Origin: Subdoligranulum variabile
Lineage (GTDB): Bacteria; Bacillota; Clostridia; Oscillospirales; Ruminococcaceae
NCBI RefSeq assembly: GCF_025152575.1
Contig: NZ_CP102293.1
Span: forward strand, 1,984,001-2,048,000
DNA length: 64,000 nt
Direction: 5' to 3'
A program made the position numbers and the translations under genes. Under the pieces are notes generated by a model. It did not search any database, was not told where the DNA came from, and saw nothing but the letters and a program-made list of their open reading frames with translations. Positions 19,888 through 30,300 of the stretch are shown piece by piece; positions within the stretch are counted from its first letter, which is position 1; every line of letters starts with the position of its first letter.

Positions 19888-21401
19888 AAGGCTGTATCCT
19901 GGCCATCGACCAGAGCACCCAGGGCACCAAGGGGGTCGTCTTCGGCCCCGACGGCGCGCTGCTGGCCCGGGCAGACCGTCCCCACGCCCAGAAGATCGAT
20001 GCCAACGGCTGGGTGGAACATGACCCCGAGGAGATCCTGCGCAACACCCTGGCCGTGGCCCGGGACGCCCTGGAAAAGGCCGGCGTGGACCGGGACGGTC
20101 TGGCGGCGGTGGGGCTTTCCAACCAGCGGGAGACGGTCCTTGCCTGGGACAAGATCACCGGCAAACCGCTGTACAACGCCATTGTCTGGCAGTGCGGCCG
20201 GGCAAAGGACCTCTGCGAGGAACTGTCCGGCGCCGCCGCCATGGTGCAGGACAAGACCGGCCTGCCCCTTTCGCCCTATTTCAGCGCCCCCAAACTGGCG
20301 TGGATGCTGCGCTTCGTGCCGGCGGTGCGCGCCGCGGCGGACGCCGGGACCCTCTGCTGCGGCACGGTGGACAGCTGGCTGCTCTGGAACCTGACGAAAG
20401 AGCAGGTCCTGCGCACCGACTATTCCAACGCCAGCCGCACCGGTCTTTTCAATATCCACACCCTCTGCTGGGATGAGGAACTCTGTGCCCTCTACGGCGT
20501 GCCCCGCGCCGCCCTGGCCGAAGTCTGCATGTCGGACTCGGTGTTCGGCACCACCGACCTGGGCGGTCTGCTGGACCGTCCGGTGCCGGTCTGCGGCGTG
20601 CTGGGGGACAGCCACGCCGCCCTGCTGGGCCAGGGCTGCTTTGCCCCGGGCAGCGTCAAGGCCACCTACGGCACCGGCTCCAGCGTCATGATGCAGACCG
20701 GCGACGCCTGCACCCGCAGCCCCGGCGGGCTGGTCACCAGCCTGGCCTGGGGACTTTCCGGCAAGGTGGCCTATGTGCTGGAAGGCAACCTCAACTATAC
20801 CGGCGCCGTCATCAGCTGGCTGAAAAAGGACGTGGGCCTGCTGGAGACCGACGCCGAGAGCGAGCAGCTGGCCCGCCAGGCCAAGCCCGGCGACCGCACC
20901 TACTTCGTGCCGGCCTTCACCGGCCTGGGCGCCCCCTACTGGGACAGCGAGGCCACCGGCCTGCTGACGGGAGTCACCCGCACCACCGGCCGGGCCGAGA
21001 TCGTCCGGGCCTGCCTGGACAGCATCGCCTACCAGATCACCGACCTGCTGCGCCGGATGCAGGCTGACGCCGGTCTGCCCCTCACCGAACTGCGGGTGGA
21101 CGGCGGCCCCACGGCCAACCGCTACCTCATGCAGCGCCAGAGCGATCTGGCGGATCTGCCCCTGGCGGTACCGGCGGTGCAGGAGCTTTCCGCCCTGGGG
21201 GCGGCCCGGGCGGCCGCCCAGGCGGCGGGGGTCTGCCCCTGCGGAGAATTCGGCCGACCGGCCTATACCTACTATCGTCCCGCGATGGAACCGGCAACCA
21301 GGCAAAAACTTTATGACGGATGGCTTGACGCCGTGCATCGCGCGCAGTATCATGGAAGAGGAAAACAAGGCCCGGTATCAACCAAGGACCGAATTTATTG
21401 A
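19884..21401 (+). CDS. FGGY-family carbohydrate kinase
   Basis: 505 residues, ATGA overlap with the transketolase. Signature elements are [15 protein letters not shown] (phosphate 1), [23 protein letters not shown] (phosphate 2), [11 protein letters not shown] and [15 protein letters not shown] (adenosine motif). The sequence sits nearer glycerol kinase than xylulokinase, but the operon position points to a ketose such as xylulose, ribulose or apulose. The C-terminal tail runs almost into the next gene's binding site. Confidence 0.85.
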   Translation: MKGCILAIDQSTQGTKGVVFGPDGALLARADRPHAQKIDANGWVEHDPEEILRNTLAVARDALEKAGVDRDGLAAVGLSNQRETVLAWDKITGKPLYNAIVWQCGRAKDLCEELSGAAAMVQDKTGLPLSPYFSAPKLAWMLRFVPAVRAAADAGTLCCGTVDSWLLWNLTKEQVLRTDYSNASRTGLFNIHTLCWDEELCALYGVPRAALAEVCMSDSVFGTTDLGGLLDRPVPVCGVLGDSHAALLGQGCFAPGSVKATYGTGSSVMMQTGDACTRSPGGLVTSLAWGLSGKVAYVLEGNLNYTGAVISWLKKDVGLLETDAESEQLARQAKPGDRTYFVPAFTGLGAPYWDSEATGLLTGVTRTTGRAEIVRACLDSIAYQITDLLRRMQADAGLPLTELRVDGGPTANRYLMQRQSDLADLPLAVPAVQELSALGAARAAAQAAGVCPCGEFGRPAYTYYRPAMEPATRQKLYDGWLDAVHRAQYHGRGKQGPVSTKDRIY

Positions 21402-21417
21402 GAAAGGACAGATGATC

Positions 21418-23775
21418 ATGAACAGCACCGACCTGAAAAAGATCGACGCCTACTGGCGTGCTGCCAACTACCTGGCAGCGGGACAGCTCTACCTGCTGGA
21501 CAATCCTCTTCTGCGCCGTCCGCTCACCCGCGACGACGTCAAGAAGAAGATCGTCGGCCACTGGGGCACCGTACCCGGTCAGAACTTCGTCTATGTGCAC
21601 CTGAACCGCATCATTAAAAAGTATGACCAGGATCTCATCCTGATCTCCGGCCCGGGCCACGGCGGCAACTTCTTTGTCGCCAACGCCTACCTGGACGGCA
21701 CCTACAGCGAGGTCTACCCCAACATCAGCCGTGATGAAGAGGGTATGCGCCGTCTGTTCAAGCAGTTCAGCTTCCCGGGCGGCATCTCCAGCCATGTGGC
21801 GCCCGAGACCCCCGGTTCCATCAACGAAGGCGGCGAGCTGGGCTATTCCATCGCCCATGCCTTCGGCGCCGTCTTTGACAACCCCGACCTGATCGCCGCG
21901 GTCACGGTGGGTGACGGCGAGGCCGAGACCGGCCCCCTGGCCACCAGCTGGCAGTCCAACAAGTTCCTGAACCCCAAGGGCGACGGCGCTGTGCTGCCCA
22001 TCCTGCACCTGAACGGCTACAAGATCTCCAACCCCACGGTGTTCGGCCGCATGACCCACGAAGAGATCGAGCACTTCTTCCTGGGCTGCTCCTGGAAGCC
22101 CTACTTCGTGGAGGGCGACGACCCCATGACGATGCACGCCAAGATGGCCGAGACCCTGGACACCGTCATCGAGGAGATCCACGACATCCAGCGCCGCGCC
22201 CGCGCTGGCGAGGAGATGGGCCACATCCAGTGGCCGATGATCGTGCTGCGCACCCCCAAGGGCTGGACCGGCCCCAAGGTGGTGGACGGCAAGCCCATCG
22301 AGGGCACCTTCCGCGCCCATCAGGTGCCCATCGACATCACGGTGGGCACCCCCAACCAGGAAGAGCACCTCAAGCAGATCGAGGAATGGCTGCGCAGCTA
22401 CCATCCCGAGGAGCTGTTTGACGAGAACGGCACCCTGATCCCCGAGCTGCAGGAACTGGCGCCCACCGGGGACCGCCGCATTGCGGCCAACCCCCACGCC
22501 AACGGCGGCAAACTGCTGCGTGACCTGCGCACCCCGGACTTCAAGGATTACGCCATCGACCTGCCCGCCCCCGGCAGCGTGGAAAAGCAGGATATGATCG
22601 AGCTGGGCGGCTACATCCGCGACCTGTTCCGCCTGAATGCCGATGCCAAGAACTTCCGCATCTTCGGACCGGACGAGACGATGTCCAACCGTCTGTACAA
22701 GTGCTTCGAAGCCACCAACCGCGACTGGAACTCCACCGTGGTCCCCGGCGACGAGTTCCTGGCCAGCGACGGCCGCATCATGGACTCCATGCTGTCCGAG
22801 CATATGTGCGAGGGCTGGCTGGAAGGCTACCTGCTCACCGGCCGTCACGGCTTCTTCGCCTCCTACGAGAGCTTCATCCGCGTGGTGGACTCCATGGTGG
22901 CCCAGCATGCCAAGTGGCTCAAGGTCTGCAACCAGCTGCCCTGGCGCCAGAGCATCGCTTCGCTGAACCTGATCCTCTCCTCCAACGTCTGGCAGCAGGA
23001 CCACAACGGCTTCACCCATCAGGATCCCGGCTTCCTGGACCACATCGCCAACAAGAAGGCCGACGTCGTCCGCCTGTACCTGCCGCCGGATGCCAACTGC
23101 CTGCTGTCCTGCTTCGACCACTGCATCCGTAGCCGTGACTATGTGAACGTGCTGGTCACCTCCAAGCATCCCCGGCCCCAGTGGCTGACCATGGAGCAGG
23201 CCGTCAAGCACTGCACCCAGGGCGTGGGCATCTGGGAGTGGGCCTCCAACGATGCCGGCCAGGAACCCGACGTGGTCATGGCCTGCTGCGGCGACACCCC
23301 CACGCTGGAGACGCTGGCTGCCGTCAGCATCCTGCGCAAGGCCCTGCCGGAGCTGAAGATCCGTGTGGTCAACGTGGTGGACCTGATGAAGCTGGAGCCT
23401 GCCACCAAGCATCCCCACGGCCTTACCGATGCCGACTATGATGCGCTGTTCACCAAGGACAAGCCCATCATCTTCGCCTTCCACGGCTATCCGACCCTCA
23501 TCCACGAACTGACCTACAACCGTACCAACCGCAACCTGAGCGTCCACGGTTACCAGGAGGAGGGCACCATCACCACGCCCTTCGACATGCGCGTGCAGAA
23601 CGAGATCGACCGTTTCCATCTGGTCAAGGACGCGGTGCTGCATCTGCCCCAGCTGGGCAACCGCGGCGCCTACCTGGTCCAGCAGATGAACGACAAGCTG
23701 GTGGAGCACAAGAACTACATCCACGAAGTGGGCCAGGACCTGCCCGAGATCCTGGACTGGAAGTGGGAATCCTGA
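21418..23775 (+). CDS. xfp: Xylulose-5-phosphate/fructose-6-phosphate phosphoketolase
   Basis: 785 residues; ATG at 21418 is nine bases after AGAAAGGA, while an ATG at 21412 is too close. ThDP-enzyme motifs: [37 protein letters not shown] and [13 protein letters not shown], with full family length. The enzyme splits xylulose-5-phosphate (or fructose-6-phosphate) with phosphate into acetyl-phosphate and a triose or tetrose phosphate, yielding ATP via acetate kinase. It is the last gene of the catabolic operon, 16 bases after the kinase, and is followed by a strong terminator. Confidence 0.95.
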   Translation: MNSTDLKKIDAYWRAANYLAAGQLYLLDNPLLRRPLTRDDVKKKIVGHWGTVPGQNFVYVHLNRIIKKYDQDLILISGPGHGGNFFVANAYLDGTYSEVYPNISRDEEGMRRLFKQFSFPGGISSHVAPETPGSINEGGELGYSIAHAFGAVFDNPDLIAAVTVGDGEAETGPLATSWQSNKFLNPKGDGAVLPILHLNGYKISNPTVFGRMTHEEIEHFFLGCSWKPYFVEGDDPMTMHAKMAETLDTVIEEIHDIQRRARAGEEMGHIQWPMIVLRTPKGWTGPKVVDGKPIEGTFRAHQVPIDITVGTPNQEEHLKQIEEWLRSYHPEELFDENGTLIPELQELAPTGDRRIAANPHANGGKLLRDLRTPDFKDYAIDLPAPGSVEKQDMIELGGYIRDLFRLNADAKNFRIFGPDETMSNRLYKCFEATNRDWNSTVVPGDEFLASDGRIMDSMLSEHMCEGWLEGYLLTGRHGFFASYESFIRVVDSMVAQHAKWLKVCNQLPWRQSIASLNLILSSNVWQQDHNGFTHQDPGFLDHIANKKADVVRLYLPPDANCLLSCFDHCIRSRDYVNVLVTSKHPRPQWLTMEQAVKHCTQGVGIWEWASNDAGQEPDVVMACCGDTPTLETLAAVSILRKALPELKIRVVNVVDLMKLEPATKHPHGLTDADYDALFTKDKPIIFAFHGYPTLIHELTYNRTNRNLSVHGYQEEGTITTPFDMRVQNEIDRFHLVKDAVLHLPQLGNRGAYLVQQMNDKLVEHKNYIHEVGQDLPEILDWKWES

Positions 23776-23813
23776 TCGCTGTACCCTGCCCGGTGCAGAA
23801 CTGATCGGAACAC

Positions 23814-23851
23814 AAAACCGGCCATCCGGAATGGATGGCCGGTTTTTTTTT
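23814..23851 (+). terminator. Terminator of the catabolic operon
   Basis: Perfect 14-bp stem (23814-23827 with 23833-23846), 5-base loop, followed by a T9 run. Confidence 0.95.
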
Positions 23852-23959
23852 GTGTTGGGCGGCGGATGGGCAAAGTGTAAAGATTTTCTTGCGTTTTTTC
23901 TTATTTTTAAGAGAAAATCTCAAAAAACTATGATTTTATAACAAAAAAGTTCCAGCGGC

Positions 23960-23988
23960 TTGACACCTGTCCGACGGTATTGTATACT
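23960..23988 (+). promoter_or_regulatory. Consensus promoter of the giant protease gene
   Basis: TTGACA (23960-23965), 17-base spacer, TATACT (23983-23988). It is preceded by an AT-rich tract (23876-23950) that could act as an UP element. The predicted start near 23995 gives a leader of about 310 bases. Confidence 0.85.
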
Positions 23989-24000
23989 TTGACCAGTCTG

Positions 24001-24267
24001 GCGTGCGGGCAAACCCTAGTACTTTGCTTGCACGCAACTACGAAAAAAATCCAAGGATGCGGCGGTGCCGGCCTTGCCCGGTGCCGCCGGTGGAAAACAG
24101 GAGGACCCGGTCTGTGGGGCCGCGGGCATTTTCCCTGTCCGGGTGAAGAGGAACTTGAAACCGACAGCGATCGGCGGCGAGCCCCGCAGACCTTCTCCCG
24201 GCGGGGAGCAGGCCGCGGTACCCGGACACAGGCAAGCCCGGACCCCAGGGGGGCCGGGTGTTTTTTT
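24001..24267 (+). promoter_or_regulatory. Structured leader with terminator (riboswitch or attenuator candidate)
   Basis: The leader holds several strong pairings. A 13-bp hairpin lies at the 5' end (24001-24013 with 24023-24035, two G-U pairs), and a long hairpin at 24061-24088. A 9-bp long-range pairing, TGTCCGGGT (24136-24144) with ACCCGGACA (24220-24228), encloses hairpins CCGA/TCGG (24161-24174) and CCCCGC/GCGGGG (24182-24206) as a three-way junction. A terminator stem (24237-24258) with T7 (24261-24267) ends it, 40 bases before the start codon. CCGACAGC resembles a conserved block of c-di-AMP riboswitches, but the rest of that consensus is absent. I cannot assign it to a class. Confidence 0.6.
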
Positions 24268-24307
24268 GCGCCGGGTATGGGACCCGGGGTGCGAAGAGGA
24301 GGTTTGT

Positions 24308-27300
24308 ATGAAACGAATGCGGAGGCTGCTGGGAGCGGTGTTCCTGGCGCTGACCCTGTGCGGCGGCTGGACCACCGCGGGGGCGGCGGAACTGGACCGC
24401 GGCGTGCTGCAGGTCAGCCAGGGCTGGGTGCGCAAAGGGGAGACGGTGGACGTCACCTTCTCGCTGGACGGCGCCCGGGACATCCAGGACGGCATCAACG
24501 TCCTGATGGGCACCCTTACCTATAATCAGGCGGTCTTCCAGCCGCTGACCGCCGCCGACATTGCGGCGGCTGCGGACTGGGACGACGTCTACTATAATCC
24601 CGACACCGGCCGTCTGCTGGTCATCAGCCGGGCCGGGGACAGGGACGGCGGCGAGGTGTTCCGCTTCAAGCTCAAGGCCAACGCCAGCCTTTCCCCGGCC
24701 GAGACCGCCATCGCCTTCTCGGAGGTCCAGGCCTCCGAGGGGCAGGGCGACCTGCAGCCCGACGCAGCACAAGTGCCGGTGCAGGTCATCTCGGACCAGG
24801 TCTCCTCCGGCGGGGGCAACCCGCCCGCTGCCGGGAACGGGGACGCCGCGGCGGAAAACGCCGGGCAGGCCCCGTCTGCCGGAACGCCGGCCCCCACGGC
24901 GCTGCCCGCGGTCACCCCGGTCCCCACGGCCGGCACCGCCGCCGGCGGCACCGCGCCCCAGGCCACCAAACGGCCGGGGGCCACTGCCATGCCGGATGAA
25001 GCGGCGGAACCCACCCCCACGCCGGCGCCCATCGCCACGCCCACGGCGGCCCCGGCAGCCACCGCGGCGCCCGCCACCCAGGAGAGCGCTCCCGCTCTGG
25101 GCATCGACGAGGTGCCCCCGCGGGACCGCACCGGCTTCCTCATCGCCGGGGGCATCGTGCTGCTGATCCTGCTGCTGGTGCTGCTGGCCACCCGCAAGGG
25201 CTGGCTGGGCAGAAAGGCGGGCCGGATCCTGGCCGCGCTGCTGGCGGTGGGGCTCATCGCCGTGGTCTGCGGCGGCATCGTCTACGGCCTGCAGAAAAAG
25301 GGCGATCTCAACGACGACAGCCAGGTGGACTACGCCGACGTGGCGATTTTTGCCCGCCACCTGGTGGGGCTGGATTCCATGGACACCCCCCAGCGGCTGG
25401 CCGCGGATATGGACTCCGACGGACAGCTGACCGCCACCGACCTGGCGCTGCTCATCCGTGCGGTGGAAAAGACCGTGCGGTACGAGGTGACGCTGACCTC
25501 GGCGGCGGAAAACCGCTTTTTTGAAAAGAATCAGCCTGCGCAGCTCACCTTCCAGGCCCAGGTGACCTATGACGCCGCCATCACCGACGTTGTCGTCAAC
25601 GGCCGGAGCTACCCGGTGGAGCGCAGCGGCAACCTCTATACCCTGACGCTGGACAGCGGCGCGGCGGCCGGCGTGCTGCCCTGCCGGTTCACGGCGGTGA
25701 CGCTGGCCGGCGGGCAGGAGGTGGCGGTGGATTTCACCGAGAACATCGAGGTGCTCAAGGACATTCCCCGGGTGGAACAGTACACCATCGAGGACCTGGT
25801 GGCCTCGGCCCAGATGCAGGCCACCTTCACCATCCAGGACCCCGACGGCGCCCGCACCGGAGCCACGCTGGAGCTGACCCGGGAGGGGGACGCCGGGGTG
25901 GAGGTGATCCAGACCGAGACGCTGCAGGCGGGGGAGAACACCGTGGTGCTTAACGTCCCGGAGGATACCGACTGCCGGCTCACCATCTGCCTGCCCTACG
26001 ACCGCACCACCGGCGAGATGCCGGAAAGCGGCACCGACTACACCGGCAGCACCGGCCTGCAGAAAGACGTCCGGTTCCAGATGGATTACGGTTTTGCCTT
26101 CGGGGAGCTGGCCACCCTGCATGACGGGGGGGCCCAGGACCGTTTCGGCAAGCATCAGGCCATCACGCTGCAGTTCCGCAGCACCAACCGCACGGACTTT
26201 GTCCCCGCCACCCTCACGGTGGACGGCGCCGACTATCCCGTGGAGGCGGCCGGCGAGGACGGCCTGTACCGGGTGACGCTGCCCGGCTTTGCCGAGAGCG
26301 GCGCCCGGACCATCACCGCCCAGCGGCTGGTGCTGGAAAACGGCAAGGCCTTTGCCCTGGACGGCCAGACCGCCGCGGTGGAGATCCAGAAGGAACTGCC
26401 CACCGTGGGGGAGGTGACCTTCCAGGAAGAGGAAGCGGGCAAACGCATCCGGGTCTCCTTCACGCTGAACGATCCCGACAACGCGCTGGCCAACCGGAAG
26501 CTGGTCATCAAGGACGCCGACGGCGGTGTGCTGAAAGAAGTCTCCTTCACCGGCAACGCCTTCGACGGCGCGGTGGAGCTGGACGGGACACTCACCGGAA
26601 ACTACACAGTGGAGGTGGTGGCCGACTGGGACCTCTCCATCAACGGCAGCGCCCCGGAAACCGACTGCCTGCTGGGCAGCCGGACCTTCGAGGCGGTACC
26701 CCGGGTGGTGATCGCCGACTTTGCGGCGGACCAAACCTATTATGAAAAGAACGCCTGGGCGGTCCTGACCTGCCGCCTGGCCACCAACCGCCCCCACGGG
26801 GTGGAGACCCTCACCGTCAACAACCTGGACCTGCCGGTGCAGGAACGGGAGGACGGTCTGTGGCAAGTCAGCCTGCCCCTGGGCAGCCAGGCGGGCCCGC
26901 AGACCCTGGCGCTGAGCCAGGCCGTCCTCACCGACGGCACCGTGGTGCAGGTGGCGGACCGGCAGACGGTGGAGGTCCTGCGGGACCTGCCTTCCCTGGG
27001 AAGCTACGAGTCCTGGGACGACTTTGAAAAGAGCCAGGTCCATCTCTCCTTTGTGATCCGGGACCCCGACGGGGCCCTCACCGGCGGCGCGGCGGTGCTT
27101 ATCGCCGGCGAGGACGGCCAGCAGGCTGCCCGCCAGGAGATCACCGCTTCCGGCGAGCAGACGCTGGTCCTGCCGGTGACCGAAGGCAAACCCTACACCT
27201 TCACGGTGACCCTCACCGCCGCCCGCAGCACCGACGGCACCCAGACCGCCGAGGAAACGGTGCTGTCCTGCCCCATCCAGATGATCCGGGACTACGAACT

Positions 27301-30300
27301 GGAAGTGTCCGCCCTGACGGCGGTGGATGCCGACGGCGCCGGGACTGCCTATGTGGAAAAGAATGCGCCCTTCACCGTCCGGTTCACTTCGCAGAACAAG
27401 ACGCAGTTTGTGCCCCAGACCCTGGTGAGCGGCGAGACCGAGTATCCCCTGACCCCCGGCGAGGAGGGCAGCTACACCCTGCAGCTGACCGCCGGCGGCC
27501 AGGCGGGACCGGCGTCCTTCACCGCCGATTCCCTGCGGATGAACAACGGCAAACAGGTTCCCATCGACGGCGGCCGCACGCTGGCCTATGAAGTGCTGCG
27601 GGATGCCCCGTCGGTGACGGATTTCACCCACGAAAAGACCGAACAGGATACCCTGCGGGTGCAGTTCACCCTGCAGGACGCCGACGGCGCGCTGGAAAGC
27701 GCCCGGGTGACCATTGCCGACGAGACCGGCCGCACGCTGCTGGACGAGGCGGCGGAGAGCGGCCCCAACGAAAAGACCGTGCCCCTGGGCACCGGCGAAC
27801 ACTACACCGTGACGGTGCGGGCCAGCTACGACCGGGATTCCGGCGCGCTGGGCGGCGATGCTAACCACCACACCGACGAAGAAATTTTCACCAGGGAGGT
27901 GGCTGCTTCCCGGGACGCCATCGAGCTCAAGGACGTGGAGAGCCAGACACTCTACCGTGCCACGGCGGAGGGCGTGGAGAAGGTGGACCGGCTGGACATC
28001 ACCGACGGCCTGCCCGCCGACACCGAAAACTACTATGCCGTCATCGGGATGAAGGATCTGCCGGACTTCTACGCCGGCATCCGGGAATTCCGTCTGGACG
28101 AGGAAGCCCACCGGCTCTACGCCGTGCTGGACCGGGACAACCTGGTGGCCTGGCGGGCCGACGGCACCCGAAGCAACACCTACGCCTTCCCGGTGGCCTA
28201 CCGCCAGGGAGACACCGACCACGCCCTCATCGAGAGCGCGGCGGAACTCTTCCGGCAGATGGCCTCCGACCTGGACGGCACCTTCACGCTGGACTGCGAC
28301 CTGGATGCCGCGGGCATCACGGGCAGCTACGCCGTGCCGGGCACCTTCACCGGTACCCTCAACGGCAACGGTCATACCATCTACAACCTGCCTGCCGGCC
28401 TCTTCCAGAAGCTGAGCAAGGCCACCGTCACCGATCTGGTGCTGGAGGATGCGGCCGTCACCACCGATGCCAAGGGCATCCTGGCCGGTTCCATCGACGG
28501 CGGCGCCACGGTGGAAAAAGTCTTTCTGGTGGACTGCTCGCTGCGCAATGCCGCGGGCAACATGGTGGGCGGCTTCACCGGCAGCCTGACCAACGCCACC
28601 ATCCGGCAGAGTGCCGCCATCAACCTGACCCTCCAGGCCGACAACACCATCGGCGGCATGGTGGGCCAGACCTATGCCGGCAGCCGCATCCAGGACTGCT
28701 ACGTCACCGGCAAGCTGCAGGGCACCCGCGTCCACAACAATCTGGGCGCCCGGGTGGGCGGCATCACCGGCTGGCACAGCGGCACCATCATCGAGCGCTG
28801 CCTCACCAACGTTACCATCGCCGCCCCCAGCAAGACCGGCAACGGCGGCATTATCGGAGGTCCCAGCAGCGCCAACGGCAGCAAGATCAGCCATTGCGTC
28901 AGCCTGGGCGGCGGTACGGCCTACCGCATCGCCGGCTTCACCGTCACCCTGTCGTCGGCCGAGGAAGTCTACGAGTACGCCGCCTCCAACAGCACTACCA
29001 ACCGCACCGACGGCAACGCCGACAAGGTCAAGGAGGTGTCGGAGCTCACCCGTGCCTTCTATGAGGACACTCTGGGCCTGCAGGACGGCGTGTGGTATCT
29101 GGATCTGGCGGGCGGGACCCGTCTGCCCAGCCTGGCGGGCGACCCGCTGCCCAAGAACGAGGCAGATGCCGAGATCGAAGCCAATGCCAACGGCATCCCC
29201 AGCTATCAGCGGCTGCGGGCCCAGCCGGACTACCGCGCTGACCGGGAGATCGCCTACGCCAACCTGTCCCGCTTGATGCCCTTTGCGGACACGGCGGACT
29301 GGGTGGCCTACGGCAACGCCCTGGCGTCGGACAGCACCCTGCTGACCCGCCCCATCGACTACATCCTGCCCCTGGACGGGGACGGCAGCCTGGTCACCGG
29401 CCTGGAACTGTCGGCCCCCGACGCGGTGCAGCGCATCCGGCTGGTCTACACCGACGGCGGCGCCGAGGAACTGCCGGTCACCTTCCACAAGACGCAGGAC
29501 GACCTGCTGGCGGTCTACCGCCTGGGTGACACCGGCCTGAAGTACCAGTTCCGCGGCTACCTGAAGGATCTGTCGGGCCTGGGTCTGGACACCCTGGTCC
29601 AGACCACCTCCGCCCTGGACTACGACGGCGACATCGCCGCCCTGACCACCGAGACGGAGGGCCGTCTCTACCGCGACTACTACAATGACACCGTACATCC
29701 CCGGCTGGATTCGGTGCTGCGCAGCCTGGTGCTGTCCCAGCAGGAATTCCCGGCCTACACCGCCAGCCCGGCGGTGCAGCGGCTGGTGCAGCAGCGGCTG
29801 CAGGCCCCCGACCTGCTGACCCGGACGCTCTACGCCTACAACTACTACGACAAATGGTACAGCATCCATTTTGCCGGTGTGAAACTCAGCGACCTGCTCT
29901 TCTTTGCGGGGGACCTGGTAGCACCGGACCTTTCGGCCAAAACGCTCACCGACAGCCTGCTGAACACCACTTCGGCGCTGCGGGGCACCAACAAGACCTA
30001 CGACTTCTACACCCAGGTCCTGCAGCCCTACACCAACCGGGAACTGCTGGACTTCCTGGCCCGTCTGGCCAAGGGCGCCGGCTACGACGACCCCAGCGAC
30101 TGGTTCGCTGCGGAGTTTGACGGCATCCTGGTGGAACAGCCGGCCATCAGCCAGCGGGAGGGCATCGAGTACCGCATCTGGCACGCCTTCCAGACGCTGG
30201 GCAGCCGCCGGCAGATCGTTCTGCCCATTATGACGGCTCCCCAGCAGGATATGTATCTGCTGTCGGTACCCTCTCAGCTGATCATCGGCAGCATGAACCG

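Noticed and set aside
24001..24090. c-di-GMP (GEMM) riboswitch in the protease leader
   Set aside because: GGGCAAACC occurs, but the matching GAAA receptor and GACGCAAAGCC block are absent.
24130..24215. c-di-AMP (ydaO) riboswitch
   Set aside because: Only the CCGACAGC block fits; the invariant CUAAC(C/U)UCG region and other joints are missing. Kept as an unassigned structured leader.
25090..25140. LPXTG sorting signal before the membrane helices of the giant protease
   Set aside because: The region reads IDEVPPRDRTGF; no LPXTG or close variant is present.
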